From contig NZ_LMDW01000016.1 in assembly GCF_001425205.1 (NCBI RefSeq), positions 186,001 through 250,000 of the forward strand: a stretch of 64,000 bases of DNA, written 5' to 3'. Below the pieces are notes generated by a model that did no database searches, was not told the origin of the DNA, and was given only the letters and a program-made list of their open reading frames with translations. A program made the position numbers and the translations under genes. Positions 26,406 to 36,354 of this stretch are shown here, one piece after another (the stretch's first letter is position 1; every line of letters starts with the position of its first letter). This DNA is from Variovorax sp. Root411 (GTDB lineage Bacteria; Pseudomonadota; Gammaproteobacteria; Burkholderiales; Burkholderiaceae_C).

Positions 26406-27892
26406 TCGCCTGGGCCACCCTGTCGCGGCGGCTGTCGGCCGTGTTCGCGGTGCTGCTGCTGGTGTGCTGCGGCGCCTCGGTGTGGCTGCAGGTGCGCTCC
26501 AACGGCATGCACGAGCAGGAGGTCGTCCAGCGCCTGTCGACCGGGCTGGCGGCGCACATCGCCGAAAACTCCGAGCTGATGAAGCCGGGCGGCCTCGACC
26601 AGGAAGCGGTAAAGGACCTGTTCGACAAGCTGATGGCCGTCAACCCGAGCGTGGAGGTCTACCTGCTGGGGCTCGACGGCCGCATCGAGGCGCAGGCCGC
26701 GCCGCCCGGACATCTGAAGCGCGACAGGGTCGAACTGGGCCCGATCCGCAAGCTGCTGTCAGGCGCGCCGCTGCCCATTGCAGGCGACGACCCGCGCAGC
26801 CTCACAACCTCCAAGGTATTCAGCGCCGCGCCGCTGCGCATGGGCGGGCGCGATGCGGGTTACGTCTACGTGGTGCTGCAGGGCGAGGACCACGACGCGC
26901 TGGTCGCCAACGTGGGCGCCGACAACGTGCTGCGCACCACGCTTTGGTCGATGGGGCTGGTGGCGCTGCTCGGGCTGCTCGCGGGCCTCGCGGCCTTTCG
27001 CCTCATCACGCGGCCGTTGCGCGAGCTGACGGCAGCGGTGAAGCGCTTCGAGACCGAAGGCATCGCTTCACTCGAAAGCGAAGCGCCCACGCTGGAGCGC
27101 CTCTCCAACGGCACTGACGAAATCGCCCAGCTGGGCCAGGCCTTCACGCAGATGACGCGCCGCATCGCCGAGCAATGGCGCGAGCTCACGCTGCAGGACC
27201 AGCAGCGCCGCGAGCTGTTCGCCAACATCTCGCACGACCTGCGCACGCCGCTCACGTCGCTGCATGGCTACCTCGAAACGCTGCTGCTCAAGGCCGGCAC
27301 GCTCAGTGAAGAAGAGCGCCGACGCTACCTGGAGATCGCGCTCGGCCAGAGCCGCAAGGTCGGCCGGCTCGCGCAGGAGGTGTTCGAGCTGGCGCGGCTC
27401 GAGTACGGCGTGGTCAAGCCCGAGAAAGAGAACTTCGCGCTGGCCGACCTCGTGCAGGACGTGTTCCAGAAGTTCGAGCTGGCGGCCGAAGCGCGTCATC
27501 AACGCCTCGAGCCCGACATCGCACCCGGCCTGCCGGTGGTGTCGGCCGACCTCGGCATGATCGAGCGCGTGCTGACCAACCTGCTCGACAACGCCATCCG
27601 CCACACGCCCGAGGGCGGCGAGATCGTGGTTCAGCTGCGGGCGGAGAACGCGGGCGTGGCGGTGCAGGTGAGCGATACAGGCCCGGGCATTCCGGGCGAA
27701 CTGCAGAAGGCCCTGTTCATGCGCCCGGTTTTCATGAGCGGTTCGCGCACCGACAGCGCCAGCAGCGGTGGGCTGGGCCTCGTGATCGTCAAGCGCATCC
27801 TGCAGCTGCATGGCAGCGACATCCGGCTGGTGCAGCAGCCCGACAAGGGCGCGGTGTTCCGGTTTCAGCTGGGCGGTGCGGCGGGGGGCTGA
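26402..27892 (+). CDS. Sensor histidine kinase
   Basis: A 496-residue inner-membrane kinase. One membrane span at about residues 11-28 and a second at about 182-202 enclose a periplasmic sensor domain of about 150 residues with no recognised motif. A HAMP linker follows, then the phosphoacceptor His278 in ANISHDLRTPLTSL and an ATPase domain with VLTNLLDNAIRHTPEG, DTGPGIP and a GGLGLVI box. Start is the GTG at 26402, which overlaps the regulator stop. It phosphorylates the adjacent response regulator. The signal is unknown; periplasmic redox stress is a guess from neighbours. Confidence 0.92.
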   Translation: MIAWATLSRRLSAVFAVLLLVCCGASVWLQVRSNGMHEQEVVQRLSTGLAAHIAENSELMKPGGLDQEAVKDLFDKLMAVNPSVEVYLLGLDGRIEAQAAPPGHLKRDRVELGPIRKLLSGAPLPIAGDDPRSLTTSKVFSAAPLRMGGRDAGYVYVVLQGEDHDALVANVGADNVLRTTLWSMGLVALLGLLAGLAAFRLITRPLRELTAAVKRFETEGIASLESEAPTLERLSNGTDEIAQLGQAFTQMTRRIAEQWRELTLQDQQRRELFANISHDLRTPLTSLHGYLETLLLKAGTLSEEERRRYLEIALGQSRKVGRLAQEVFELARLEYGVVKPEKENFALADLVQDVFQKFELAAEARHQRLEPDIAPGLPVVSADLGMIERVLTNLLDNAIRHTPEGGEIVVQLRAENAGVAVQVSDTGPGIPGELQKALFMRPVFMSGSRTDSASSGGLGLVIVKRILQLHGSDIRLVQQPDKGAVFRFQLGGAAGG

Positions 27893-27925
27893 GGCCCAAG
27901 CGCCGGCGGCCCCAGCGATGCCCGC

Positions 27926-28825
27926 TCAGTTCTTGCGGCGCGTGACGACCACCGTCGCTTCGAGGCCCTCATAGGCCTCGGCATCGCCATACCAACTGCC
28001 CGAGATCGGCGCCGCCTGCGCCGGGTCGCGCGTGACGCCCACGCGGATCAGTTGGCCGCTGCCCATCAGGTTGTTGGTCGGGTCGAAGGCCAGCCACCCG
28101 ATGCCCGGCAGGTAGGCCTGCAGCCAGGCGTGCGTGGTGCCGGCGCCGGTCATCGATTCGCCCTGGGCCTGCGCGGTGTTGTCGAGCGCGGCGTCATAGA
28201 TGTAGCCCGAGACGAAACGCGTCGCGATGCCCAGGCGCCGCGCGGCTTCCATCATCAGCAGTGCGTAGTCGCGGCAACTGCCGCTGCCGAGCGCCAGCGT
28301 GACGAGCGGCGTTTGCGTGCCTTCCTCGTCGCGCGCCTTGTATTCGAGGCTCTGGCCGATGTGCGCGTTCATGCGTGCGAGCACCTCGCGCGTGCTGTTG
28401 GGCTTGTCGGTGTGCAGGAACTGGTGGGCCCAGCGGATCAGCGTGCCCTGGGCGTCGTCGTCGTGGTGCGGGCGCAGGTAGTGCTCGAGGTCGAGGCGCT
28501 CCTGCACCGAGTAGGCAAAGGGCAGGAATTCGGCGGCCGGGTCGAGCGCCAGCTGGTCCTGCTGCGCCGGCACCTGCTCGATGGTGAACGAGCAGACGAT
28601 GCGCAGCTCGGTCGCTTCGCCCATCGGCTGCACCAGCGCCACGGAGTTGGAGTGCGGGTCTTGAATGAGCCGGGTGAAGGCCTGCGGGCTCACCTGCAGG
28701 TCGGTGGCCAGCACGCGCAGGTCATGGCTGTCGCGCGGGCGGAACATCACACGGTGCTGGCCGAAGGTGACCGGCTTCTTGTAGCGGTAGACGGTGGTGT
28801 GCTTGATGTCGTACTGGATGGCCAT
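27926..28825 (-). CDS. Transglutaminase-like family protein
   Basis: A 299-residue protein with an N-terminal beta-strand domain (IQYDIKHTTVYRYKKPVTFG, typical of bacterial transglutaminase N-terminal domains) and a transglutaminase-like cysteine protease fold. The catalytic triad is visible: Cys184 in GSGSCRDYALLMMEAARRLG, His232 in GTTHAWLQAYLPG and Asp248 in WLAFDPTNN. It has no signal peptide, so it acts in the cytoplasm. Proteins of this kind are common in proteobacteria, but their substrate is generally unknown. An ATG three codons upstream of 28825 is also possible. It converges on the sensor kinase gene. Confidence 0.88.
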   Translation of the reverse strand: MAIQYDIKHTTVYRYKKPVTFGQHRVMFRPRDSHDLRVLATDLQVSPQAFTRLIQDPHSNSVALVQPMGEATELRIVCSFTIEQVPAQQDQLALDPAAEFLPFAYSVQERLDLEHYLRPHHDDDAQGTLIRWAHQFLHTDKPNSTREVLARMNAHIGQSLEYKARDEEGTQTPLVTLALGSGSCRDYALLMMEAARRLGIATRFVSGYIYDAALDNTAQAQGESMTGAGTTHAWLQAYLPGIGWLAFDPTNNLMGSGQLIRVGVTRDPAQAAPISGSWYGDAEAYEGLEATVVVTRRKN

Positions 28826-28965
28826 GCGCCGCATTCTCACGCGTTCGCATGACGGGTGGTGGTTTTGCTGCAGGCGTATGCCGCAGAATCGGCGCCCGAA
28901 GTGCTGCGCACCTACGGGGACAGCCGGATCGACCACATGCTGGCGGCTCCGGCGCAGAGCGCGGG

Positions 28966-30810
28966 CTAGTAAATCCGCTGCGTTCCCAGCGCCTTGGCCA
29001 GCGTGGCCGGCAAGGGCAGCGGCTCGACATGCCACTGCGCAGCCAGCAGTTCGGCGCACAGCGCAGCGAAGCTCAGGCCGCGCGAACCCAATGCGGTGCA
29101 GGCCCAGAGGCCCGGCGTATCCGCGTCGATCGGGCCGACCAGCGGCCGCCGGTCGCCCGAAGCGCAGCGGATGCCGACCCAGGTGTGGACCTTGCCGTGC
29201 GCGAATGAATGGGCGAGCGCAGCGGCCGACGCCGGGTGCAGCCGCGCAAGGCGCCCGCGGTTGGCGTCGCTGTCGATCGCGGTCGGGGCGAGGTCCGTGC
29301 TGTCGCGGTCGAAGGTCGCGCCGGCCAGCCAGATCGGGGTGCCTTCGGCATCGGGCACGTGTGCGACCAGATGTCCGTCGCCATTGAGGGGCGTGGCGGG
29401 CAATTCGATGCCGTCGGCCATATGGCCCCAGGCGACCTGGCCGCGCACCGGCTGCAGGGGCAGTTTGGGGGCGAAGCGGCCCGATTCGAAGCCTGCGCAG
29501 ATGACCACGCGGTCGGCGTCTGTCAGCAACTCACCGGCCGGGTCGAACAACTGCCAGCCGTTCGCATGGCGCTCCAGCCTCGTCACCTGGCATCCGCTAC
29601 GAAACTCGACGCCCGGCTGGCGCAGCCAGGCGGCGATCAGCCGGTGCGGCCGCACCCACGCGGCGCGTGCGTGCCAGAGGGCGGGCACATCGACCGGCAG
29701 GCCAACCGCCGCCAACCGCCCCGCATTCGCGGGCCACGATTCGTTGGGCCCGTCGTCGCTCCAACCGGCCGGGACGCGCACATCGCCATCGGGCCGGCGC
29801 TCCAGCACGCCGCTGGCGCGCCAGTCGCGGCCTTCTTCGAGCAGCCGCGTCATTTCGGTCCACGTAGCGCGGATGCCGGCGCGCGTGAGCCGCGACAGCA
29901 GGGCGTCGTCGGGCGACACGTGCGGCGCCAGCATGCCCACGGGCAGCCCCGAAGCCCCTGATGCGGGCCGCTCGGCGGCATCCAGCACCGTGGCTTGCCA
30001 TCCGCGCCGCGCGAGGCTGGCCGCCACGGCCGCGCCAGCAAGTCCGGCACCAATGACGGCGCAATGGCCCGGCGTGCCGATTCGCTCGGGCATGGGGCCG
30101 CGCCGGCGCACTGTCCATGCGGGCGCGAATACGCCGCACAGGCAATCGCGCTTGGGCGGCAGGCCCTGGCGCTTCTCGACCGCGAACCCGAACTGCACGA
30201 GCGCATCGCGTACCGCCCGCGCAATGGTCCAGGTGGCGAGGCGCGTGCCCTGCCGCGCAAAGCGTGACACGGCCTTGAGCGTGTCGTCCGACCACATCGC
30301 AGGGTTCTGCTGCGGGCTGAAGCCGTCGAGAAAGATGCTGTCGGCCTCGAAGCGCTGGGCGCGCAGCATCGGCTGCACGTCGCCGATGCAGAGGGTGAGC
30401 AGCACGCGGCCCTCGTCGAACGCCAGCCGGTGGAAGCCCGGCAGCAGCCCATGCCACTGCGCAGCCAGTTCGCCGGCGAGGGACGCCAGTTCGGGATACG
30501 CACCGGCCGCGCGCAGCAGATCGTTAGCCGAGACCGGGTGCGCCTCGACCGAGACGAAGTGCAGCATGCGCGGCCGCGTCGAATCCGAGCGCCACGCCTG
30601 CCAGGTTGTCAGGAAATTGAGGCTCAGGCCGAAACCAGTTTCGAGAATCAGCCATTTCGGCTGTCCGGACCACGCTTCGGGCAGGCCGCAGCCGCCCAGG
30701 AACACATGGCGCGATTGCGCCAGTGCTCCGGTTTCGGTGTGATAGATGTCGTCGAAGCGTTCGCTTCGCGGAACGCCGTCGGAACGCCAGGCCACTGGCT
30801 CAGCGGTCAC
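28966..30810 (-). CDS. mnmC: Bifunctional tRNA wobble-uridine modification enzyme MnmC
   Basis: A 614-residue fusion with both halves of MnmC. The N-terminal methyltransferase (about residues 1-235) has LILETGFGLSLNFL, FVSVEAHP and DSIFLDGFSPQQNPAMW. The C-terminal FAD oxidoreductase (about 245-614) has the FAD motif VIGAGLAGAAVAASLARRG and GIRCASGDRRPLVGP near the end. The oxidase half converts the carboxymethylaminomethyl group at tRNA position 34 to aminomethyl, and the N-terminal half methylates it, giving mnm5U. The length is a little below the E. coli enzyme. yggX lies 14 bases upstream on the same strand. Confidence 0.94.
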   Translation of the reverse strand: MTAEPVAWRSDGVPRSERFDDIYHTETGALAQSRHVFLGGCGLPEAWSGQPKWLILETGFGLSLNFLTTWQAWRSDSTRPRMLHFVSVEAHPVSANDLLRAAGAYPELASLAGELAAQWHGLLPGFHRLAFDEGRVLLTLCIGDVQPMLRAQRFEADSIFLDGFSPQQNPAMWSDDTLKAVSRFARQGTRLATWTIARAVRDALVQFGFAVEKRQGLPPKRDCLCGVFAPAWTVRRRGPMPERIGTPGHCAVIGAGLAGAAVAASLARRGWQATVLDAAERPASGASGLPVGMLAPHVSPDDALLSRLTRAGIRATWTEMTRLLEEGRDWRASGVLERRPDGDVRVPAGWSDDGPNESWPANAGRLAAVGLPVDVPALWHARAAWVRPHRLIAAWLRQPGVEFRSGCQVTRLERHANGWQLFDPAGELLTDADRVVICAGFESGRFAPKLPLQPVRGQVAWGHMADGIELPATPLNGDGHLVAHVPDAEGTPIWLAGATFDRDSTDLAPTAIDSDANRGRLARLHPASAAALAHSFAHGKVHTWVGIRCASGDRRPLVGPIDADTPGLWACTALGSRGLSFAALCAELLAAQWHVEPLPLPATLAKALGTQRIY

Positions 30811-30824
30811 GGTGCGGCGGGTGC

Positions 30825-31100
30825 TCAGGCGGCGGGAGGGGGTACGTAGCCTTGCGCCACGTCGGCGCCTTCGCCGAAGAAGTGCTTTTCCATCTGCCGC
30901 GCCAGGTACTGGCGGGCGCGCAGATCGGCCAGGTTCAGCCGGTTTTCATTGACCAGCATGGTCTGCTGCTTGAGCCAGGCGGCCCAGGCTTCCTTGCTGA
31001 CGTTTTCCCACAGGCGCTTGCCCAGATCGCCTGGGTAGGGCGGGAAGTCGAGCCCTTCGGCCTCTTTGCCGAGCTTGATGCACTGAACCATGCGTGCCAT
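30825..31100 (-). CDS. yggX: Oxidative damage protection protein YggX
   Basis: A 91-residue YggX-family protein, often described as an iron(II) trafficking protein that protects iron-sulfur clusters from oxidative damage. The N-terminal [20 protein letters not shown] contains the single conserved Cys7; [20 protein letters not shown] and [10 protein letters not shown] follow in the normal order. A short proline-rich end VPPPAA is extra. Cytoplasmic. It is upstream of mnmC, with which it is probably co-transcribed. Confidence 0.95.
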   Translation of the reverse strand: MARMVQCIKLGKEAEGLDFPPYPGDLGKRLWENVSKEAWAAWLKQQTMLVNENRLNLADLRARQYLARQMEKHFFGEGADVAQGYVPPPAA

Positions 31101-31197
31101 TTCGATTGCCTTTGAACGGGAAAAGTGGGGAAAGCGGTTGCTTAGTTGATTTAGCTATTTAGAACTGAGAACTTGGTTGTTCCAGTTTCTATATGTC

Positions 31198-31210
31198 GTA
31201 TTGAGAATAC
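31198..31210 (+). promoter_or_regulatory. Inverted repeat upstream of sbp, candidate LysR-type site
   Basis: GTATTGAGAATAC is a perfect 5-base inverted repeat with a 3-base centre and the T-N-A spacing used by LysR-type regulators. It lies 37-49 bases upstream of the sulfate-binding protein start, in an AT-rich gap shared with yggX. A second, looser repeat GAAC-N6-GTTC is at 31169-31182. A sulfur regulator such as CysB or Cbl is the natural candidate; this is inference. Confidence 0.4.
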
Positions 31211-31247
31211 GCAGCTTCATTGATATGCCTTTTTAGAGCAAGACACC

Positions 31248-32300
31248 ATGAGCCTTCGCCGCGACTTTATCAAGCTTTCCCTGGGTGCCGGTGCGGCCGG
31301 TGCCATGGCCCTGTCGGCGTTGCCGGCGTTCACGCAGCAGGCCCCCACCGCGGCCAAGGGCCCGGTGACGCTGCTGAACGTGTCTTACGACCCGACGCGC
31401 GAGCTCTACGTGGACTACAACCAGGCCTTCGCCAAGTACTGGAAGGCCAAGACCGGCCAGGACGTGTCGGTCAAGCAGTCGCACGGTGGCTCGGGCAAGC
31501 AGGCCCGCTCGATCATCGACGGCATCGACGCCGACGTGGCCACGCTGGCGCTGGGCGGCGACATCGACGCCATCGTCAAGCATGGCGGCCTCGTCAACGC
31601 GGACTGGCAGAAGCGCCTGCCGCACAACTCGGCCCCCTACACCTCGACCATCGTGTTCCTGGTGAAGAAGGGCAACCCCAAGGGCCTGAAGGACTGGGAC
31701 GACCTGGTCAAGCCCGGCGTGCAGGTGATCACCCCCAACCCCAAGACCTCGGGCGGCGCCCGCTGGAACTACCTGGCCGCGTGGGAGTTCGCCAAGCGCA
31801 AGTACGGCAGCGACGCCAAGGCCAAGGAATACATCGGCAGCCTGTTCAAGAACGTGCCCGTGCTCGACACCGGCGCGCGCGGCTCGACCATCACCTTCGT
31901 GCAGCGCGGCGTGGGCGACGTGCTGCTGGCCTGGGAGAACGAAGCCTTCCTGGCGCTGAAGGAATTCGGCCCCGAGAAGTTCGAGATCGTCGTGCCTTCC
32001 ATCTCCATCCTGGCCGAGCCCAGCGTGTCGGTGGTCGACAAGGTCGTCGACAAGAAGGGCACGCGTGCCGTGGCCGAGGAATACCTGAAGTACCTTTACT
32101 CCGACGAAGGCCAGGACATCGCCGGCCGCAACTTCTACCGCCCGACGTCGGACAAGGCGAAGGCCAAGTACGACAAGCAGTTCCCCAAGCTCACGCTGGT
32201 GACCATCGACCAGGCCTTCGGTGGCTGGGCCAAGGCCGACAAGGAGCATTTCGCTGACGGCGGCTCCTTCGACCAGATCTACACGACCAGGCAGAAGTAA
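31248..32300 (+). CDS. sbp: Sulfate ABC transporter substrate-binding protein (orphan copy)
   Basis: A 350-residue periplasmic sulfate- or thiosulfate-binding protein. The N-terminus reads [19 protein letters not shown], a twin-arginine type motif with a hydrophobic stretch and a cut near ALPAFTQQA, so it may be exported by the Tat route. The mature protein has the sulfate-binding family stretches [23 protein letters not shown] and [16 protein letters not shown]. No permease gene follows; next is the ssu cluster. It may share the CysTWA transporter encoded 17 kb away, which has its own binding protein. A Sec signal cannot be excluded. Confidence 0.9.
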   Translation: MSLRRDFIKLSLGAGAAGAMALSALPAFTQQAPTAAKGPVTLLNVSYDPTRELYVDYNQAFAKYWKAKTGQDVSVKQSHGGSGKQARSIIDGIDADVATLALGGDIDAIVKHGGLVNADWQKRLPHNSAPYTSTIVFLVKKGNPKGLKDWDDLVKPGVQVITPNPKTSGGARWNYLAAWEFAKRKYGSDAKAKEYIGSLFKNVPVLDTGARGSTITFVQRGVGDVLLAWENEAFLALKEFGPEKFEIVVPSISILAEPSVSVVDKVVDKKGTRAVAEEYLKYLYSDEGQDIAGRNFYRPTSDKAKAKYDKQFPKLTLVTIDQAFGGWAKADKEHFADGGSFDQIYTTRQK

Positions 32301-32401
32301 GAAGCCAACCCGCTGCCAAGCCGGCAGTGCAGGGCGCCGTTCGACGAGCGCCGTGGCCCGGCTCGCCCTGAATTTCCGAAGATCAAAAACGAAAGCTTCC
32401 C

Positions 32402-32986
32402 GTGTCCGTTCTCCTGATTGCCGGCAGCCCCTCGACCCCGTCCCGTTCCACCGCCTTGCTCGATGCGGTGGGTGAGCGCCTGGCCCGGCGCCATGCGCGG
32501 ATCGAGCGGCTCGCCATCCGCGAGCTGCCCGCGCAGGCGCTGCTGCTGGCCGACTGGAACCATCCGGCCATCGTGAACGCGATTGCCAAGGTGGCCGAGG
32601 CCCGCGTGGTCGTGGTGGCCACGCCGGTCTACAAGGCAGCCTACAGCGGCGTGCTCAAGGTCTTCCTCGACCTGCTCTCGCAGAACGCGCTCAAGGGCAA
32701 GACGGTGCTGCCGATGGCTACAGGCGGCAGCCCGCACCACATGCTAGCGCTCGACTACGCATTGCGGCCCGTGCTGCAGTCGCTGGCGGCGCGTCACATC
32801 CTGCCGGGCGTCTACGCCAGCGAATCGCAGATTGCGCTGACGCCCGAGAACGCCTACCAGGTGCACCCCGACCTCGCCGAACGGCTCAACGAGGCCGTCG
32901 AGGTGCTGGCCACCGAAGGCCTGAAGCTGCCGGCGACCCACGGCTTCGAGCCGGTACCGTTTTCTCGCGTGCGATGTAGCGTCTGA
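32402..32986 (+). CDS. ssuE: NADPH-dependent FMN reductase SsuE
   Basis: A 194-residue flavodoxin-like reductase that supplies reduced FMN to the sulfonate monooxygenase SsuD. The N-terminal [22 protein letters not shown] is the FMN phosphate-binding loop, and [19 protein letters not shown] and [20 protein letters not shown] are SsuE signatures. Start is the GTG at 32402, which gives the exact family N-terminus; the preceding bases have only a weak GAAAG. It is the first gene of the ssu run. A hairpin follows the stop. Confidence 0.93.
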   Translation: MSVLLIAGSPSTPSRSTALLDAVGERLARRHARIERLAIRELPAQALLLADWNHPAIVNAIAKVAEARVVVVATPVYKAAYSGVLKVFLDLLSQNALKGKTVLPMATGGSPHHMLALDYALRPVLQSLAARHILPGVYASESQIALTPENAYQVHPDLAERLNEAVEVLATEGLKLPATHGFEPVPFSRVRCSV

Positions 32987-32991
32987 AAGCA

Positions 32992-33010
32992 CGGGCTCGT
33001 CGCGAGCCCG
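32992..33010 (+). repeat. Intercistronic hairpin after ssuE
   Basis: CGGGCTCG (32992-32999) and CGAGCCCG (33003-33010) form a perfect 8-base-pair stem with a 3-base loop, 6 bases after the ssuE stop. There is no T-run, so full termination is unlikely. It may reduce read-through or protect the ssuE message, so that the reductase and the rest of the operon are made in different amounts. Confidence 0.55.
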
Positions 33011-33111
33011 GCTAGTCGACCTCATCCCTCATTCCCGCCGATTTGAAAACCGCCTGCGCGCGGTGCGGGGCAGCCTTTGCCCGACGTTTTGCAACACCAA
33101 GGAATCTCTGC

Positions 33112-33249
33112 ATGAACCCCGTTGCCACCGAAGACTCCGTGCTCGACACGACGCCGCGCTCCCTCTGGCACGCACTCGGCGATCTCGCCGTGAGCGCCGT
33201 CGTCGTCAGCGCCATTGCGCTGATCGTGAGCTTCATTGCCGCCGCCTGA
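33112..33249 (+). CDS. Small single-span membrane protein in the ssu cluster
   Basis: A 45-residue protein that I do not recognise. The ATG at 33112 has AAGGA 8-12 bases upstream. The first 23 residues are polar ([19 protein letters not shown]), and residues 24-45 form one continuous hydrophobic span ending at the C-terminus. It is placed between ssuE and ssuA on the same strand with 30 bases to ssuA. Codon third positions are GC-rich like the neighbours. It could be a small partner of the sulfonate importer, but it could also be an unrelated membrane peptide. Function is unknown. Confidence 0.6.
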   Translation: MNPVATEDSVLDTTPRSLWHALGDLAVSAVVVSAIALIVSFIAAA

Positions 33250-33279
33250 GCGCGGCGCATTCCACACACAAGCCTTGCC

Positions 33280-34239
33280 ATGACATTGATTTCCGCACCC
33301 CGCCGCCGCCTGATCCAGGGCGCCGCCGCAGCCATCGCGCTGCCTTCCTCGTTCGCTGCATTGGCGCAGTCCCCCGCACGCCAGTTCCGAATCGGCCACC
33401 AGAAGGGCTATCTCACGCTGCTCAAGGGCCGCGGCACGCTCGAGAAGCGCCTGGCACCGCTCGGCGTGAGCGTGAAGTGGACCGAGTTCACCGCCGGCCC
33501 CGTGCAGCTCGAAGCACTGAACGTCGGCTCGATCGACTTCGGCGACGTGGGCGAGGCGCCGCCCATCTTCGCGCAGGCCGCGGGTGCGCCGCTGGCCTAC
33601 GTGGGCGCGACGGTGCCGCGTCCGCGGGCCGAGGCGGTGCTGGTGCCCAAGGGTTCCGCCATCAAGACAGCGGCAGATCTGAAGGGCAAGAAGATCGTGC
33701 TCAACAAGGGCTCGAACGTTCACTACTTCATCGCCAAGCTGGCCGAGAAGCACGGCCTCGCATACGCAGACCTGAACCTGGTCTACCTGCCGCCGGCCGA
33801 TGCGCGCGCGGCGTTCGAGAAGGGCTCGGTCGACGCGTGGGTCATCTGGGACCCGTTCCTGGCCGCGGCCGAGAAGTCGCTCGACGCGCGCATCCTGGCC
33901 GACGCCACCGGCGTGGTCGGCAACCGCGGCTACTACTTCTCGTCGCTCGACTACGTCGCGAAGAACGCCGACGTGCTCGCGATCGCGATCGAGGAAGTCA
34001 ACAAGGTCGACACCTGGGGCGCCGCCCACAAGGACGAACTGGCCACCGAGCTGGCCGCGCTCTGGGGCCTGCCCAAGGCGGTGGCCGACCTGGCGCAGGG
34101 CCGCACGGCCTATGGCACCGGTCCGATCACCAAGGCCATCCTCGCCGAGCAGCAACAGATTGCCGACACCTTCTTTGCGCTGAAGCTGATCCCCAAAAAG
34201 ATCAACGTACTCGAAGCCGCCGGCGCGGGGGTCGCGTGA
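33280..34239 (+). CDS. ssuA: Aliphatic sulfonate ABC transporter substrate-binding protein
   Basis: A 319-residue periplasmic sulfonate-binding protein. Residues 1-29 form a signal peptide ([22 protein letters not shown]) with a twin-arginine-like start. The mature protein opens with [22 protein letters not shown], a typical SsuA beginning, and has [19 protein letters not shown] and [15 protein letters not shown] as family markers. It captures alkanesulfonates for SsuBC. Its stop TGA overlaps the ssuD start by one base (TGATG). Confidence 0.94.
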   Translation: MTLISAPRRRLIQGAAAAIALPSSFAALAQSPARQFRIGHQKGYLTLLKGRGTLEKRLAPLGVSVKWTEFTAGPVQLEALNVGSIDFGDVGEAPPIFAQAAGAPLAYVGATVPRPRAEAVLVPKGSAIKTAADLKGKKIVLNKGSNVHYFIAKLAEKHGLAYADLNLVYLPPADARAAFEKGSVDAWVIWDPFLAAAEKSLDARILADATGVVGNRGYYFSSLDYVAKNADVLAIAIEEVNKVDTWGAAHKDELATELAALWGLPKAVADLAQGRTAYGTGPITKAILAEQQQIADTFFALKLIPKKINVLEAAGAGVA

Positions 34240-35408
34240 TGCAGATCTTCTGGTTCCTCCCCACGCACGGCGACAGCCGCTACCTCGGCACGAGCGAAGG
34301 CGCACGCCCCATCGACCTGGCCTACCTGCAGCAGATTGCCGGCGCGGCCGACAACCTCGGCTACGAAGGCGTGCTGATCCCGACGGGCCGTTCGTGCGAA
34401 GACCCGTGGGTCATCGCGTCCAGCCTGATCGGCTCGACGAAGACGCTCAAGTTCCTGGTCGCGGTGCGGCCCGGCCTGCACCAGCCCAGCCTTGCCGCGC
34501 GCATGGCGGCGACCTTCGACCGGCTCTCGGGCGGACGCCTGCTCGTGAACCTGGTGACGGGCGGCGACCAGGCCGAGCTCGAAGGCGACGGTGTCTACCT
34601 CGACCATGCGTCGCGCTACGAGCAGTCGGCCGAGTTCATCCGCATCTGGCGCGAGATTCTTGCGCGCAGCCATGGCGGGCAAGGCTTCGACTACGAAGGC
34701 CGGCACCTGAGCGTGAAGGGCGCGAAGCTGCTCTATCCGCCGGTGCAGAACCCTCATCCGCCGGTGTGGTTCGGCGGCTCGTCGGCCGCCGCGCACGAGC
34801 TTGCGGCCGAGCAGGTCGATGCCTATCTCACATGGGGCGAACCGCCTGCGGAGGTGGCCAGGAAGATCGCCGACGTGCGCAACCGCGCCGCACGCAAGGG
34901 CCGCACAGTGGAGTTCGGCATCCGCCTGCACGTGATCGTGCGGGAGACCGAAGACGCCGCATGGAAGGCGGCCGAAGAACTGATCAGCCGCGTGGACGAC
35001 GAGACCGTGATCCGCGCCCAGGCCGCCTTTGCGCGCATGGACTCCGAAGGCCAGCGCCGCATGGCCGCGCTGCATGCGGGCGGCGCCAGGCGCTCGCGCG
35101 CCGAACTGGAGATTTCTCCCAACCTCTGGGCCGGCGTGGGCCTCGTGCGCGGCGGCGCCGGCACCGCGCTGGTGGGCGACCCGAAGACCGTCGCAGCGCG
35201 CATCGAGGAGTACGCGACGCTGGGCCTCGACAAGTTCATCCTCTCCGGCTATCCGCACCTCGAAGAGGCTTATCGCTTCGCCGAACTGGTGTTTCCGCTG
35301 CTTTCGCGCAAGGCGAAGTCGCGGCTCGCGGGCGGCTCGCTGAGCGGGCCGTTCGGTGAAGTGGTCGCCAATCTCGATGCGCCTTCGCGCCTCGCCTCCC
35401 AAAGCTAA
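34239..35408 (+). CDS. ssuD: FMNH2-dependent alkanesulfonate monooxygenase
   Basis: A 389-residue luciferase-like flavin monooxygenase that cleaves alkanesulfonates to sulfite and an aldehyde using FMNH2 from SsuE. The N-terminus [18 protein letters not shown] is diagnostic, as are [13 protein letters not shown] (with the active-site cysteine region), [25 protein letters not shown] and VTGGD. A long C-terminal loop closes on the active site ([20 protein letters not shown]). The start overlaps the ssuA stop. Sulfite made here goes to CysI. Confidence 0.96.
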   Translation: MQIFWFLPTHGDSRYLGTSEGARPIDLAYLQQIAGAADNLGYEGVLIPTGRSCEDPWVIASSLIGSTKTLKFLVAVRPGLHQPSLAARMAATFDRLSGGRLLVNLVTGGDQAELEGDGVYLDHASRYEQSAEFIRIWREILARSHGGQGFDYEGRHLSVKGAKLLYPPVQNPHPPVWFGGSSAAAHELAAEQVDAYLTWGEPPAEVARKIADVRNRAARKGRTVEFGIRLHVIVRETEDAAWKAAEELISRVDDETVIRAQAAFARMDSEGQRRMAALHAGGARRSRAELEISPNLWAGVGLVRGGAGTALVGDPKTVAARIEEYATLGLDKFILSGYPHLEEAYRFAELVFPLLSRKAKSRLAGGSLSGPFGEVVANLDAPSRLASQS

Positions 35409-35417
35409 GGACCTCCC

Positions 35418-36272
35418 ATGACGGAACAAGTTCAGGAACTGCCGGCAATCGCACCCACCGGAAACACGGCCAACGAAGGCAATGCATTCAAGGCCTTCGG
35501 CATCAACGTCGCGAAGCGGCTGGTGCCGTGGCTCGTGCCCGTCGGGCTCGTCGTGTTCTGGCAGATCGCGTCGTCGCTGGGCTGGCTCAGCACCCGCGTG
35601 CTGCCGGCGCCGGTCGACGTGGTCAAGGCCGCATGGACGCTCACGGCCTCGGGCGAGTTGTGGACGCACGTGAAGGTCAGCGCGGGCCGCGCGCTCGCGG
35701 GGCTCGCCATCGGCGGTGGGGCAGGGCTTGCGCTGGGCCTGCTGACGGGCTCGGTGAAATTCGCCGAGACGCTGCTCGACTCCACCATCCAGATGGTGCG
35801 CAACATTCCGGCACTGGCGCTGATCCCGCTGGTGATCCTGTGGTTCGGCATCGACGAGTCGGCCAAGCTGTTCCTGATCTCGGTGTCGGTGTTCTTCCCG
35901 ATTTATCTGAACACCTTCCACGGCATCCGCAACGTTGACCCGCAGCTGATCGAGATGGGGCGCACCTATGGCCTGTCGCGCTGGCAGCTGTACCGCGAGG
36001 TGATCCTGCCGGGCGCGCTGTCGTCGATCCTGGTGGGGCTGCGCTTCTCGCTGGGTCTGATGTGGGTGATCCTGATCGTGGCCGAGACCATCTCGGCGCA
36101 GGCCGGCATCGGCTACCTCACGATGAACGCCCGCGAGTTTTTGCAGACCGACATCGTGCTGGTAGGCATCCTGCTGTACGCGCTGCTCGGCAAGCTGGCC
36201 GACCTGTTCGCACGCGGGCTGGAGCAATGGTGGCTGCGCTGGCACCCTGGCTATCAGAAGAAGGCGAAGTGA
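35418..36272 (+). CDS. ssuC: Aliphatic sulfonate ABC transporter permease
   Basis: A 284-residue inner-membrane permease of the binding-protein-dependent type, with about six membrane spans; the first is at residues 37-57. The cytoplasmic contact loop is [25 protein letters not shown], and the central [11 protein letters not shown] region is typical of SsuC/TauC proteins. It forms the channel for SsuA-delivered sulfonates. It starts 10 bases after ssuD with a clear AAGGA upstream. Confidence 0.94.
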   Translation: MTEQVQELPAIAPTGNTANEGNAFKAFGINVAKRLVPWLVPVGLVVFWQIASSLGWLSTRVLPAPVDVVKAAWTLTASGELWTHVKVSAGRALAGLAIGGGAGLALGLLTGSVKFAETLLDSTIQMVRNIPALALIPLVILWFGIDESAKLFLISVSVFFPIYLNTFHGIRNVDPQLIEMGRTYGLSRWQLYREVILPGALSSILVGLRFSLGLMWVILIVAETISAQAGIGYLTMNAREFLQTDIVLVGILLYALLGKLADLFARGLEQWWLRWHPGYQKKAK

Positions 36273-36354
36273 GGGCCGGGAAAACGACGAGGTTCTCGAT
36301 CGTTCGCATATCCCTCGTCCCGCAGTTTTTCAGAAATTCGAGAAGGAACTTGAG

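Noticed and set aside
28850..28970. Short plus-strand frame with VLRTYGDSRIDHMLAAP before a TAG
   Set aside because: It has no upstream extension (a stop lies directly before it) and only a GTG start without ribosome site. It might be the tail of a lost gene, but nothing can be matched.
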